The notes: generated by a model not told the origin, from the letters alone. Positions 1 to 12,379 are shown, counted from the first letter of the stretch. The stretch: DNA of 64,000 nt from Euglena gracilis (GCA_039621445.1 CP154956.1:86498231-86562230); one strand, 5' to 3'. Made by a program: numbers and translations.

Positions 1-910
1 GCCCGCCCAATTCTAAAACTTCTGAGCACGAGAGAGAAAAGGGAGAGAAAGACTGCCCCCTCCCCCCAGGTTTCACCAGAGCTGGATTTTTATGGTCAGC
101 AAAATATGGACAAAGAGTGGCAAAGGGTGAGGGTTGGCAGGGTCACCTGTCCCGACGATGCCCCATCCACCTGCAATAGATCTCTTTAGGGCGTGTGAGG
201 GGTCTAGGAATTCGGGCTCCTTTGGGAGGGGGAGCCCCACCTGAACTGAGCTTCGCAGGACATTAAATGACAACACCTGTCCTCATAAGCGCACACCCAC
301 AACTCCGGAAGAAATACCTTAACAACACTAATTCAGAAGATCAAAGGGGAAAAGCGGAACAGAAAACAAAATGGAAGACGTACCCCCCGGGCAATTGTCG
401 CGTGACAAATCGGGCAGCACGGAGGGGGGTGACAATTTCCCGGGGTGGGTGAGAGAGTCCCGCTCTCTCCGTGTCGCCTCTGGCCTGGCAACCCCCCGGA
501 CAAATGGCATTGCAGCGTCACCCTCCAGGGATCACTTGGCCTGACACGGCTGGCATCGTCCTTTCGGACTTGTCTCCACTGCCTCTCTATGGGTAGCAGT
601 GGCGCACAAGTGACAACACACCCAGAGTCGTCTGGCAGGCCCTTCCGGGACCCTGTTCCATTGCACTCGTCCACCTTGCTTGGGCGACTTTGGGTGGGTA
701 GGCTCCACCCATACAACTACCCCAGACCGAACCCTGACACATGCAACAAGCTTCGGTGGCCTGGAAGGGTGGGCGGGCAGGGCCACGTCCACCAGGCAAG
801 CGGAACACTGGGGGCAGAAAGACAGCCTTGCGGGCGACTTGCGTCAGGCACCACAGGGTGTAGGGACCCGGTCGACGAGAAGGAGGCTGAAGCAAGCCCG
901 ATTCCCATTG
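1..910. other. GC-rich segment with unassigned reading frames
   Basis: No product recognised. The most protein-like frame is on the minus strand, 792 to 532 (86 residues, ending in a stop), which contains two CxxC pairs (CHLC and CQPC) 19 residues apart near its C terminus, as in small zinc-binding folds. Overlapping minus (895-587, 716-333) and plus (445-936) frames are equally open because the segment is GC-rich, so openness proves little. It could be exonic or simply low-stop DNA. Confidence 0.2.
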
Positions 911-1800
911 AGGTGCCCAACCAAAATTTCGGCTGAAAAATTGCTCCGCGGCTGGTTTTGGGGCTTTTATACCACGATTTTATACCAGAATTCCAGGGTT
1001 TGCTTTCATACCAGGAGTTTATACCAGGATAGCAGGATTTGCTTTTATACTAGGATTTTATTCCAATAGACCAGGATTTGCATTTTTATGCATTTCAGTG
1101 GGAAAAAAAGGCACCCCCCCCCCCGCAGAAAGGGTCATCTGACAAGTCGGCTGGAATCGGGTATTCTGAAACCTCCTATCATGCCAGGTTGGGCAGCACT
1201 GGGAACCTGACCGTTTCCTGGGCAGAACTCTGACAGGTTCTCGGGTACAAGATCATCTTGGGGGCACAGGAGGCCAGGGGTTGATGGGGTTGGGGAAAGG
1301 AGAAGGAAAGATCGGATTTTTTGACTGCCAGCTGACACAAAAAAATGCAACCAAATGACCCTTTCTTTGCATTTTAGGGAACAATGAATTTTTTCATTCC
1401 GGAAAAAATGGTCTTCGATGAGAAAATTCAGGTTGTTGGAAGAAATAATCAAAAAATCTGAGCGGAATCAGAAGATGGAAAGCAATTTCCCACGGTGGCA
1501 GGGTGCCCAAATTTTTTCAAAAGCTTGGGTGTTCATGGTTTGCCCTTTTTCCTTTGATCTGCAATGGCAGGGGGACATCAAACAGCTTCTTTGTCAAGCT
1601 TAGCTCACTGGTCCAGCTCCAGCCTTGAATGGGGGCACAACAGGGTTGAGGGTGAAGCCAAAGGCCCCCAGCACCGTAGCTGGCGAAATGCACCGAAGAA
1701 ATCCCCTCCTCCTCCCCCCAAGCACCCCCAAGTCAAGGTAACCAGGAAGCTCTATTTTTTTTCTTTTTGGGAGGAATCCCTCCCGACCCCAAAATTGAAT
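911..1800. other. Non-coding stretch with degenerate short repeats
   Basis: No gene seen. Positions 955-1090 hold four or five decayed copies of a word close to TTTATACCAGGATTT, that is, a degraded short tandem repeat. The rest is anonymous sequence with a poly-C run near 1111. Confidence 0.45.
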
Positions 1801-1808
1801 GGTCCTCA

Positions 1809-2205
1809 ACAGGCTTCTGCTTACGGACCCCCCCCCGGGGGGGTATTGGCTAGCCAATCGGCTAGACACTGGAAAAAATGGACTAGCTAGACCCGGGGGG
1901 GGGGGGTCCAGGGGTCCCCCGGACTGGAAAAAAAATTTTCCTCCGGCGCTGTTCGCCGAGGTGGAAATGAGGTTTTAATAGGTTTTTGGCTGATTTTGTT
2001 CCAAAAAATTCCCAAAAAATGGCCAAAAACGGGCATTTTGGGCCATTTTTGGGGGTCCCAAAAAAAAATTCCGGCGCTTCGCGCCGGTCACTAAAATTTT
2101 TTTTCCACTAGCTAGCCCTGCTAGCAGACCCCCCCCCGGGGGGGGGGGGTCTGCTAGAAATCCCACTAGCCAATTTTGGACTAGCTGCAGTCCAGCCCCC
2201 CCCCC
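1809..2205. repeat. Inverted-repeat element with poly-C/poly-G ends
   Basis: Both ends carry C-run/G-run palindromes flanked by CTAG-containing words: GGCTAGCCAATCGGCTAG near 1848 and ACTAGCTAG near 1881, answered by CTAGCTAG and ACTAGCCAATTTTGGACTAG near 2107-2190. The interior (1930-2100) is A-rich with repeated CCAAAAA words and ends in a GGCGC-TTCG-GCGCC hairpin near 2070. No coding capacity. This looks like a non-autonomous, MITE-like element. Boundaries are approximate and no target duplication was found. Confidence 0.45.
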
Positions 2206-3130
2206 CCTTTAGTTGCACTAAGGCTTCTTGTCTTTTTTATGGCCGGCACTAACTTCGCTTCTGGCCCAGTTTGCTGCGTGGTGAGTGGCCAGGGCCCCCT
2301 TACACCAGTCCTCTTTTGTTGCTCCCCCTGGCCGGGTGAGTAACTCTGGTGTAATTCCAGCGCTGTAGGAACATACACTCACCTTGTGTGGCTGGTGTGG
2401 TTCCCGTGGGTGGGTCTACACCCTTGCACCCAGTGCTGCTCTTGCCTCCTGCCCTCTTCCCACTTTTCTGTGTGGGGGATGCATGGCGCAGGCACAACGC
2501 CATGACTTGAAAAATTCCAATGTGGCCTCACGGTCCCGCGGCTTAGGTAAACCCGGGTCACCAAGTCTCGGCCTTAGGGCTGGTGGCGGGTGGGTAGTGT
2601 GCTGCTGGGTACCAGTAGTTCCTTACATACTGGTACCCGCGCTCCATGACCTGTCTGGGGTTGGTTTGGGCGGTCCTCTGCCTCGCGGGTGGGTCCCTCT
2701 CTGCTGGCTTCCCCTTTGGGGTTGGGTTGCTGGGGGGTGCACTCCTACTGGGCCGGCGAGCCTGAAGGCCCCCCTGCCATGTCCCCCGGGCGGTCGCACG
2801 AAGCGCCATGCCCCCCTACAGAGGCATCGGAGTCGCGTTTTCTGCTGCTGGTCTCCATGGGGGGTTCCCTCTGTCTTCCCCTCGCTCCCCCCATTTTCCC
2901 TTCTGGCCACAGGGGTGGGCCGGGTTGCTCAAGGCCACCAGGGGTACCCTGGTGGGCTAGTCAAGACCCTCTGGGGCACCCGGACACCAAAGCGACGGCT
3001 ATTCAGGGCCTTGGGCACCCTCGCTTTGACGACGTTCCCACCACTGCCACACACCACCTAAAATCGTCCACCCCCCCCTGGGGGGTACTGCAATCCCTTA
3101 AGCAGAAGTCCCGAATCGGAGGTCTTTTGC
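2206..3130. other. GC-rich segment, coding status unclear
   Basis: Open frames exist on both strands (plus 2384-3061, minus 2809-2558 and 2910-2623). None shows a domain I recognise. Base composition resembles the exon islands elsewhere, so an unrecognised exon is possible. Confidence 0.15.
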
Positions 3131-4036
3131 CCCAGTAATTTGGGGGCATACCTATCCCGGAAAATTGTCACCTGAATGGTCGGTCGGTAACCCCCCATTT
3201 AACTGTTTGAGTGCACAGGGTGTGCAATTTCAGACATTTCGGACCCTCAGGGGTGCGCAGTTTTTTGAGAAATACATCCGCATGCCCATGATGGCGAAGC
3301 ATTGCTGAATGCCGGCTGGGGGGGGGTTTGCCAGCCACGTCGGGTGAACACGTCACCCCTCGTAAGTGACGCAATTTTGGCAGCTGGAGGTGGGGCCAGG
3401 TGGTGAGGAAGGGGCAGGAGAGGGTCGCTGCTCCTCAATGAGGAAATAAAGCAGAATGAAATGAAAGGTATAGGCGGGGTGGCGTGGGGGGTGTGGCCAA
3501 GCCCGAGGCCAGGGGAACACATTGATTGGGAGAGCAAGCATTCCGCTCCGGAAGTTGCCAAGCCGGTGACGACAAGCCAGGGTTCTGACTGGCATTCGGC
3601 TCTTTTAACAGAGTCCACATCATTGATTGGAGGAAAAGGTTTTCCCATTTTAGACAGTCGCTTAGGTGGCGTAAATTGCCCATGAAAAATTTGACTGAAC
3701 TACCTTCCAAAAGCTATCAAAAACAGTCAAAGAATTTCAATTACATGTCGTGTCCAAAATTTTTCAAGAAATAAGACGGAAAAATGAGGGAAGCGAAAAC
3801 CCCCTTCAATTCAGTTAAAAAAAATCTTAACTGCAAACAGAACAAAGTACATAGAATAAAAACTTGGAAGATAGTTGATAGTTTTATTACAAAACTTGGT
3901 AGATACTTGATAATTTTATTACAAAACAGCGAACAGGAATAGTACTTTTGAAAATGGACAGATTGCTATTGAGAGTCTTTAACCAGACGTGCTGTGCATA
4001 CAATTGACCCAAAAAGAATGACAGCAAAAAAGTCAG
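3131..4036. other. Non-coding stretch
   Basis: No gene recognised. A short duplication of an ACTTGG...GATAATTTTATTACAAAAC word occurs at about 3860-3930. The remainder is anonymous. Confidence 0.4.
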
Positions 4037-4440
4037 GTAAACCCCCCTCCCCTAATAAGTGCGCAGTGCCCTAATTGTGCGCAGTGCCCTAATAAGTGCG
4101 CACCCCCCGAGGGTCCGAAACTACCTCCCTAAAAAGTGCGCACCCCCCCCAAAGGAAAAATCACTGTCGCATCTCAGGTCGGAAAGCACACACAATTCTC
4201 AGAACTGTCCTTTTCAGACCAAATATTTCTATCGCCCAAGCCCACATTTGGCACATAATCACTTGACTCATAGCTTAAAATCACAAACTTGGGGGAAATG
4301 AAAAAGGAGTGGGGAAAATGTGTGTTTTTGGCTTTGTCCTAAAAAGTGCGCACTGCCCTAATAGGTGCGCACCCCTTGGGCCCGAAACTACGTCCTTAAA
4401 ATGTGCACACCCATGCACTTATTAGGGGGGGGGGGGTTAC
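4037..4440. repeat. MITE-like element with TAATAAGTGC ends
   Basis: The left end (4037-4062) reads GTAA, a C-run, then CTAATAAGTGC. The right end (about 4414-4440) is its inverse, GCACTTATTAG, a G-run, then GTTAC. Inside are further copies of CTAATAAGTGCGCA and CTAAAAAGTGCGCA plus two copies of a CCGAAACTACxTCC word (near 4118 and 4382). This gives a two-armed structure. No open frame. Probably a non-autonomous DNA element. Confidence 0.55.
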
Positions 4441-7400
4441 AAGCCAATTTACACCGTTTGTGCGCCAGATTGGAGAGCACAGCGGGGAGGGGGGGACGTC
4501 GCTTGACGACCCCGGGGTCCAGCTCGGGGGCGGGAAAAATTGACCTGATTGGAGAAAGGCCCTTGGCTGGCCGAAACCCCCGGGATGGGGTCCAATCTTC
4601 TTAATCGACACCAGGCGGCTTTTTACCAACCCCTGGAATAAGGGGGGGGGGCGTTGTGCTATGGGGTGCCGGCCCACAGCAGGCACCCCCCAGGGGGAGG
4701 GGGTCGGTTTGGACCCCGGTGCCTGCCGACCAGGCCGCTGTTTCCGGGAAAATGGCCATTTTTAGGCCCCTGGTGTGTGTGGTATAGCCCTACCACCCTC
4801 CCTAAAAGCCCTACCCCCCCCCCAGGGGGTCGAAAGTGCCCTACCCCCCTGCCTGCCCAGAGCACCCAGCCCCCCCCCCCTCAGGGGTGCGCATCCTTGA
4901 AAAGGAAGGATCCTGATTGACCCCCCCTCCCGGGGAGGGGGGGCGGGTCCCCAGCCCCCCCCCCCCCCGGGAGGGTCAATTCCCATCAGCCACTTACACC
5001 AAGTGGGCTTCCCTGCTGCAAGCGGTGTGGCCCAAATGTTGGTCGCGATCCGGTCTTGGATGGGGGAGGGGGTTGGAAAGTGCTGGGTTTGGTGCTTTGG
5101 GGTCCTGCTAGCGTGGAGGGTGCTGAGAGTGATGGGTACCGTCGAGGAATTCAACCCCGGAGCGCCCTGGCCATGGGGGCATATCCATCAAGAGCAGGAG
5201 GTGCAACAAAACTAGTCAAATGGAATGCGGAAAACAAATAAAACAAAACAAACAATACCGCTCCTAAAACAACAAAGCAGAATAAGACAATAAATAAAAC
5301 TAATAATAATAAAACAACGCGAGTTCAAGTTCGATTCCTTCAAAACCTGCTGGGGGGGGGGGACGTGAAAATTTTTGTCTCCTTGAGGGGAAAAATTTCA
5401 TCCTGCATCATGGTTCATCATGCAACGTGTTGGATGCCTTCAACAAACATTGACGTTTCATATTTCTCTCCTCAAAATAATCTTAAAAGAACATGCGCAA
5501 AAATTGACTTTTCATCCAAAAACATTGGAGTGTTCAAATGGTGTGCATATGACATTCGGCAGATGGCCTGCACACTATGAAAAGAATTCTGACCAGCTGG
5601 AAAAAAAAACTACCGGTAATTGTTTGAAGTGTAAGCAAACTATTGCAAAATGCGAAAAATACATAAGTTCTGTGCAGGGCTATACGGGCAACCTGGCAGG
5701 AGGTCAACTCCCCACCTGTCTAGTTGCCACACACAAAAAAACTTTAACCAAAAAATCGGCACCCCTGGAAAAATGGGAGGGGGGGTCGAACATCCCAACC
5801 CCCACCCATAGGGCTGGGATTCCCATTCAGCCCTGGTTTGCATAAAGAGGAAAACAATCGACGAGACAATACCATAAGTGCAATGTATGCGTCCAGGTGC
5901 CAACTTTCCAACATGCAAAATGAACTGGTACACGCATGTGGCCACTTCTTTGTTGGGAAGGCGAAAGCCTCATGGGGGTGACAAAGCCAGCGGGCGAGGT
6001 AGAGCTGAGGGAAAAGAAAATTTCCGCCTTGCAAATGCCCTTGGCCGGGGTAGAGATGTGCAAAATGCAAACTGTGCAAAAATGGCCAAAAAGAGGAGGG
6101 CCTGCAAAGTGAACTTCCCCCCTTCCTTTCGGTGTCTGCCATTTCTGAGTGTTCGTTCCTTCCCCCTGGCCGACCAATCGGGTCTGCTTTGGACCTTATT
6201 GCACATTTCACACCCACAAAGGGGAAGGCGGCCGCCATGGCAAGGGGATCACATTCCTCGGAATGAAGTGGAACATCGACCAGGTTGATCGGCAGGGCAG
6301 GGGGCAGTGCTGGGGTGGCGGGGATGGGGTGGAGGATGGGGCAGGGCCAAGGTATTAAGTGAAAAGGGTTGTTCCAAAAAATTGTTCCAGACCCGATCCC
6401 CCCAACCTCGCCTGGGTTGATCCTCCCCCATACTTTGCATTAATGCCCCACAGAGAAATACGCCGTGGCAGAAAAAAGTTCTGATGCGGCGAGCGCACAT
6501 CCAAAACTTGTGCTGCAGGTGCACGTGGAGTTGCATCACAAAAGCGGTCACCTGGGATTTGAGGAAAAAAAAGTTTCCATGTACCGGAGCCACATTGCGC
6601 CTGAGGATGGTCTTTCAGGGGCGGTTCTTGCGGGGGAAAAAACTTCCTGTCCTTTGTGGAACCGCCCTGTTTTGTTTTGTTTTGTGTGTGTCGGATGGGC
6701 GATGGTGCAAGGGTGCAGAAAACCCTTGTTTCCCCGTTTCCCCCCCCAAAAACATGAACACTAACTCGGCATTTATCCCTTTGGATTTTTCATGAAATGC
6801 ACTGGGATGGGAAATTTTTCTTCCCCTCAAGCGCCACCCTGGAAAAAATTGGTGTGGCACAGTTGCAAAAAAAAAGTTGTGCGGCATCATGCACATGAAT
6901 TATTTGGGGTGGCGGGCTGGGGTATGTCCCCTAGAAAAAATGCTGCAATGAAGAAAAATATTTCTGGGTGGTTTTGGAAGGTTTTGTTTTTGGAGCCCCT
7001 GATAGCCCAAAGGAGGGAACAGAGGAGGGGAGGATTTGGACCCCTTCATCGTACCCCCCCCCTTCCCATGAACAAAACTAACACTCACTTAAGACAATGG
7101 GTGTGGTTGGTGGGAGTGAAGGGGAGGAAGGACAGACAAGCCGGTGACGGGGGGCCGAGGATCACGCTTCGGGAGGGACGCGGGCGTCGCCTGTCGTGTG
7201 TGGGGAAAAGCCGCAACGTCCCATCATCGTGACACCGGCGGCTCAGGCAGCTTTAGGTCAATATATGGCACCCATTCGCCATCCCCCCCCCAGCGTTACC
7301 ACACGTGTCCTGAGTCAAAGTGCATCCCACAAGGGTGCATTTGAGGTGATACCCACCTTCCCTAGTTCGACAAGGGTACCACCGTACAAAGAATGAAAGG

Positions 7401-8100
7401 TGGGGCTAAATGTGAGGTTGGGGGGGGGTCAGACCCCTCCCTTCGGTCCAGGAGGGAGGCGGGGTGGGGGGACATCCCCCCACCTAAACAGTGGCACAAT
7501 CCACTGTTTACACTGGTCTGGTGACGTATCTTTTTATCCCACACAAAGAGCTGGACCAAAAAAATGTTGTCTCCCCCCAAAAAGGCGAAAATGCCATTTT
7601 GGGCACCTTTTGGGCAAAATATTGCAAAAAAATGAAAAAAAAAAGTGGTGTGAAATCTTTCTCCGGTGCAAAGCGCCTTGACAATTTCGGGAGTCCTGGG
7701 CATACCAGTACTTAGCGACCCCGGGGGGGAGCGGGGTCACTTTCAACTCTGAAAAAACCAGTCAGTCACTTTAACCCCCCGGGGGATCGACTACTCTTCA
7801 GGAGGCAATGAAATTTTGCCAAAAAGTCTCAAAAGGTCCAAAATGGTCCTGGGGCAAGTTTGGACCCCCGCTCCCCGGCAGTCCAGGAGAAGGGGGGGAA
7901 CACCCCACCTCCTCTCTCTCTCTCTCCCACACCCAACTTATATCGAACCCTGGTCAGCAGTGGTCAACCCCCAAACCAAAAGAGAAGCGGGGTCGAAAAT
8001 TAAGCAGTGCTAACTTTCAATCATTTCTGACCCCATCCCCATTGAAGAGATCCTGTGAAGACACACATTGAGGATAGCAGGTGATGTGTAATTGGCAAAA
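4441..8100. other. Repeat-rich stretch without a recognised gene
   Basis: Contains many C/G runs (4860-4980), a possible short minus exon around 5153-4990 (residues PIQDRIATNIWATPLAAGKP are protein-like), an unassigned GC-rich island at 7130-7390, and an A-rich element at about 7555-7700 with a CCGGTGCAAAGCGCC hairpin-like word. Nothing here is strong enough to call a gene. Confidence 0.3.
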
Positions 8101-8245
8101 ACAACATTGACAGATTGGCACAAAAGCTCCCTGGTGGGAGACGCATTCGCTCAAGAAGATGGGGAGGGGGAGAACTCCATCGACGAGGCCTTTGGGATTC
8201 CCCGGAGCCACGGCCAGGTGGCTGGGCGGCCAATTCAATTGCAAA
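8100..8245 (-). CDS. Possible exon, product unknown
   Basis: A minus-strand frame reads WPPSHLAVAPGNPKGLVDG and continues about 40 residues. It lies in line with other minus exon-like islands at 8.5, 9.2 and 10 kb. No domain is recognised. An overlapping minus frame is also open, so the frame is uncertain. Confidence 0.25.
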
Positions 8246-8318
8246 GTGATGAATGGTCAGGCAACCATGACCACCCCGAAAATTATTGCCTGTCAAATCA
8301 GCTGGCTGCCTGCCTGCC

Positions 8319-8480
<162 letters not shown>

Positions 8481-8494
8481 CCAATGCAGAGGGC

Positions 8495-8642
8495 CTGCCA
8501 AAGCGCCGAAGCGATCCCTCTAGGCCCCAGAGCCGAGCCGCTGGCCTCTGGATCCCCACCCAGCCGTGGGCAGGACTGGAGCAGGTCGTGGAGGCCCTGG
8601 GCGGCGATGTGTGGGTTGTACTGGGCTGGGGGCATGCCCGGG
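8495..8642 (-). CDS. Exon-like island, product unknown
   Basis: The minus frame reads GMPPAQYNPHIAAQGLHDLL, then QSCPRLGGDPEASG and on to ASALWQ. It has balanced amino-acid use and high third-position GC, like the recognised exons further right. No domain recognised. It may belong to a gene whose exons continue at 9.2, 10.0, 11.5 and 13.1 kb. Confidence 0.35.
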
Positions 8643-8774
8643 GACGCCGGGGCAGGGGAGGCAACAGGAGAGTGAAGACTTCAATTTCCCCAATGGAAAA
8701 ACGTAAACAATTTCACTACCACTTTCCCCTCGAGAGTTGTAACTTCAACCGCTTTTCTTTTTAAGCGTTGCAAG

Positions 8775-8850
8775 AGTGAGTGTGCGGTGTGTCTGCGTGC
8801 GGAATACACACTTGTGTGCGTGTGCATGTGTGAGTGCGAGTGTGTGTGTG

Positions 8851-8882
<32 letters not shown>

Positions 8883-9070
8883 TGCGTGCGCGCGCGTGCG
8901 TGCGTGCGTGCGTGCGTGTGTGTGTGTGTGTGTGGGTGGGTGGGTGGGTGGGTGGGTGGGTGGGTGGGTGTGTGGGAGGGTGGGTGGGTGGGTGGGTGGG
9001 TGGGTGGGTGGGTGGGTGGGTAGGTGGGTGGGAGGGCGTGTATGTGTATGTGCGTGTGGGTGGGTGAGGG
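8775..9070. repeat. Compound (GT)n-(GCGT)n-(GGGT)n array
   Basis: On the plus strand GT repeats (about 8835-8865), GCGT repeats (8865-8915), GT again and then GGGT repeats (8935-9035) follow each other. The G-rich part is a candidate for quadruplex formation. Confidence 0.95.
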
Positions 9071-9109
9071 GTGGTGGGGGGAGATTAGGAGCGTTTTCAG
9101 TGAGAGTGT

Positions 9110-9255
9110 TTCCCCGTGCCAAATCAGTGTCTGGGCATGGGCGGGGGAACCAAGGGATTCTCCATGGGCACGGCCAGCTGCAGGTTGCCCTCCTTCCCAC
9201 CGTGGGGCGAGAACCCCAGGGAGGAGCTGCTGAACGACGAATCAGCGAAACGGCG
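9110..9255 (-). CDS. Exon-like island, product unknown
   Basis: The minus frame reads FADSSFSSSSLGFSPHGGKE and then GNLQLAVPMENPLVPPPMP. Serine/proline-rich, probably disordered. Supported only by composition and by sharing the strand of its neighbours. Confidence 0.25.
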
Positions 9256-9383
9256 GGAGGCGCACCCCCTGGGAGGTGGTGCTGGCCGGGGAGGGTTACT
9301 GTGGCACCTCCACGTGCACAGACAAAAAGGGCCAGAGGCGAAAAACAGCGCCACGCCAAAAGAAGGGATAAAAGAAACCACAC

Positions 9384-9455
9384 AGTCACTGTGCACAGTC
9401 ACTGTCACACTCACTGTGCACAGACACTGTGCACAGCCACAGTCACTGTGCACAC
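9384..9455. repeat. GTGCAC palindromic minisatellite
   Basis: Four copies of CACTGTGCACAG (or one-base variants) are interleaved with CAGTCACTGTCACACTCACT words, so the cluster is both tandem and self-complementary. Confidence 0.8.
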
Positions 9456-9525
9456 AGGAGGGAGGGTTGCTGTGGGAGGCGCAGACATGGCAGGTGGGCG
9501 GCACCATGGCATCCCCAGCCCTATG

Positions 9526-9640
9526 ATGATAACAATATAAAATACATTATACATAATATAGTAAATACATAATATAAATAAAACAAAGAATAATGCATAG
9601 AATATACATAATACAATATAATATATATATATATATATAA
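9526..9640. repeat. AT-rich low-complexity tract
   Basis: AATATA/ATACAT words end in a pure (AT)n run near 9620-9638. Confidence 0.9.
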
Positions 9641-9961
9641 TGGTGTGTAACAAGCACAGCCCCTACCCTAAACTCCAGCCTCCAACCTGCCCTGCCAGGT
9701 TTGTGCCGTATGTGAAATGCACAGGAATCCAGCCACGTGCAACTTCCCTGGGCCACCCCCTCCCAGCATGTTCCATGTGTTTTTGGATCTGGGTGGCCAG
9801 TGGGGGGGGGGTTGCCGTGCGAGCCAGAAACACGGCAAGTGGCGTCGCAACCAGCCAGAGCTGAGGATTAGGCTCAGGATTAGGTGCAGAGGGGGGCCCA
9901 GTTTCGTGCCATATCTCCACCTCTGCCCCTGTGGGGGGGTACGTCCCAATCCAGCACGGTG

Positions 9962-10090
9962 GGATTGGGGGGGGAGCCTCGGTGGCGCTGAAAGCGATGT
10001 TGGCGGAAGTCGCCGCACGTCTGGACGGCGTTGCCCGGCAGGCCGGCCACGATGTTGGAGGGCCGGGTCTGCAGGCATGGGCTGTTGGCC
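9962..10090 (-). CDS. Exon-like island, product unknown
   Basis: The minus frame reads ANSPCLQTRPSNIVAGLPGN, then AVQTCGDFRQHRF. GC-rich with no stop. Two other minus frames are also open. No domain recognised. Confidence 0.25.
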
Positions 10091-10399
10091 GAACGCCCAC
10101 ATGGCGCCAGTGGTCGCCTGGCCTAGTGGGGAATTCCCCTCTCCTTCTACTGAACTTTGCCAATTTGGCCCCTAAAGTTGGCCTGTGACCCTAACTTGTG
10201 AACCTTGGCCCCAACGTTGTAGGGTTTTCGAGTTGTTTTGTGCCACGTGCAAGCTCTTGCCCCCCCCCCCAAAGTTGGTTCCTCGTCTTACAGCACACAA
10301 ACGAAGAGGAGGGAGGAAAATGAACCCACCCAAAAAGACATAATTTTTGATGGAAAACACATTGTCTCCCAAAAAATTATCTCAAAAATTTCAGGTTTA

Positions 10400-10765
10400 A
10401 ATATTGGTGGTTTTTAGGAAGGGGGGGTGGAAAAAAAAGAAGATCAAAAAACTGGACCAAATTTTGGCACAGTCAAATCTTACTGGCATTTTTTTCGCTC
10501 GGAATTCTTTTTTGGATTTTCAATGGTTTTTTTTTGCTTCAAAAACCTCTCGAAAGCAAAATTTTGAGGGGAAAAAATGTAGAGTTTGGAAGGTCTTAAA
10601 AAATGGGGGTTTGGGTTTTTGGGGGGGACCTCTTGTATGGGTCCCAAAATGGGTCCAAAATACACCCGGCCTTTTGCGCCAGGAAAAATTTTTGGGGTAA
10701 AAAAACTGGTGCCACCAGAAAAAAAACTGCCACCATGCAGGGGGTGGGTAGTTGACCCCCCACCC
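10400..10765. repeat. A/T-rich dispersed element with hairpin
   Basis: Non-coding. CCAAAATT/AAAAATTTT words bracket a CCGGCCTTTTGCGCC hairpin-like segment near 10665. The right end is a G-run/C-run palindrome (10740-10775). Same architecture as elements at 1.8, 7.6, 22.4, 24.7, 27.8, 34.1 and 49.6 kb. Confidence 0.4.
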
Positions 10766-10979
10766 ACCACCTTGGCTGTTTGGCTGATTCCCGTTGACGC
10801 CCTGGGGTTGAGCCCCGGCTGTTTTGGAAGCCAATGCCTGGGCGTGGGGGTAAAGTTCGGAACGACAGCTGGCCCCCCAGGGCAGGGTCAGCCCCGCTGA
10901 GCACTGTAACTTGGGGCTGTAGCTTGATGGGGAGCGACACATGCCAGGGGGGGGGTGGACAGGTGAGAGGCGCGGCACA

Positions 10980-11010
10980 TGTGCACACACACACACGCGC
11001 GCGCGCGCGT

Positions 11011-11061
<51 letters not shown>

Positions 11062-11170
11062 CACACACACACACACACACACACCACACACGGACACACG
11101 GACACACACACACACACACACACCACACACACACACACACACACATGCACGCACGCAGGCACGCACGCAT

Positions 11171-11229
<59 letters not shown>

Positions 11230-11332
11230 TGCACACACACGCACACACACGCACACACACGCACACACACACGGACACACACCACACACCACACACACGC
11301 ACACACACACCACACATACACACACGCACACA

Positions 11333-11374
<42 letters not shown>

Positions 11375-11375
11375 T
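10980..11375. repeat. (CA)n array ending in (GA)n
   Basis: Almost 400 bp of CA dinucleotides with CACACG and CACGCA interruptions, ending in about 14 GA units (11350-11373). All long frames here are repeat artefacts. Confidence 0.97.
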
Positions 11376-11399
11376 GAGTGTGCGCGGCCGTCCAGTGCT

Positions 11400-11580
11400 G
11401 CGGGGGGTGATGAGAGGGGGCATATGTGGAAGCGGCGCTGGGCGTGCAGGGGGGTGTTGGGGGACGACGCCTTCAGGCCCCACGGGACGCCGTCCGCGCT
11501 GAGGTGGCTCGTCGACGCCCGTCGCCGCCGCTCTGCCACAGCCCAGGGCCCGGAAAGCCCCGGCAGACCGTGGCATCAAG
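11400..11580 (-). CDS. Exon-like island, product unknown
   Basis: The minus frame reads [20 protein letters not shown] and continues [14 protein letters not shown]. Plausible amino-acid use. It directly abuts the GA/CA array. No family recognised. Confidence 0.3.
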
Positions 11581-12175
11581 CGACAGAAAACTCACAGGAA
11601 GAATCCAGCCTGGGATGAAGCACCGTTCTTCTTTCAAGGTCGCAATCCTTTCCCCGCAGCAAACAAACCCACAAATCTTGCCAATTCAAAAAAATGGGGG
11701 GACCAGCGAGCACTCCAGCCCAAGGATGTTCAGTTGGTTACCTCCCCCCCCCCTTGTCTAAGCACCGGAAAAGATGGGTAAGAACCGGGGGGGGGGGTGC
11801 TGGGGGAGGTAACATGGGCTTCAAAAGAAAAAAGAAAGAAATGCCCAGAAATGAAATACCCCAAACGCGATGGAATTAGCACCGATCGTGTATGAAGAAC
11901 CTGCCACGGCACAAAGTGGTGGCCCGCCCGCCTGAACCCCCCCCACTGCCGAAGGAGGTGATCTACCACAAGTGCCTCAAAAAAGAAAAGAGTTAGGGCC
12001 TTTTTTTCAACAATTATTCACTAACTGGAGTACCCCCCCCACCAGAACCCTCCCCCCACAGGCACTCACCCACCAAGGACATATCCAAGCACCCATGGTC
12101 ACCGAAAATCCCAGACCCAGTCACACCCAGTCATTTCATTGGTGCTTGGACTCATCCAAAGCACCGGTGACGTTT

Positions 12176-12225
12176 ACCCTTTCTCTATAACTGCCCTCTC
12201 TACCCTTTCTCTATAACTGCCTAAG
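12176..12225. repeat. Short tandem duplication
   Basis: CCCTTTCTCTATAACTGCC occurs twice in direct orientation, separated by seven bases. Confidence 0.8.
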
Positions 12226-12346
12226 GTATGCGGCGTGCTCAATTAAGTTGGGGGGATGGGGTGCTACAGGAAGCAGGTTGTGTTTCCCTTCGACCTCATG
12301 GATCCCTCACAGAAGCACCCCTCCCCATGACTGTGCGCCCGACCCT

Positions 12347-12377
12347 ACAGATACGTGTGCGGTGCACACGTATCTGT
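12347..12377. repeat. Perfect 14-bp inverted repeat
   Basis: ACAGATACGTGTGC is followed by GGT and its exact reverse complement. It would form a strong hairpin. There is no U-run to suggest a terminator and no adjacent gene start, so its role is unknown. Confidence 0.85.
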
Positions 12378-12379
12378 CC

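Noticed and set aside
5300-5345. tRNA-like text GTTCAAGTTCGATTCC
   Set aside because: A B-box-like word exists, but no upstream A box and no cloverleaf or acceptor stem can be paired in the AT-rich sequence before it.
10520-11618. Frames of 225-339 residues rich in Cys-Val or His-Thr
   Set aside because: They arise from the (CA)n array. Only the unique segment at 11.40-11.58 kb is kept as a possible exon.
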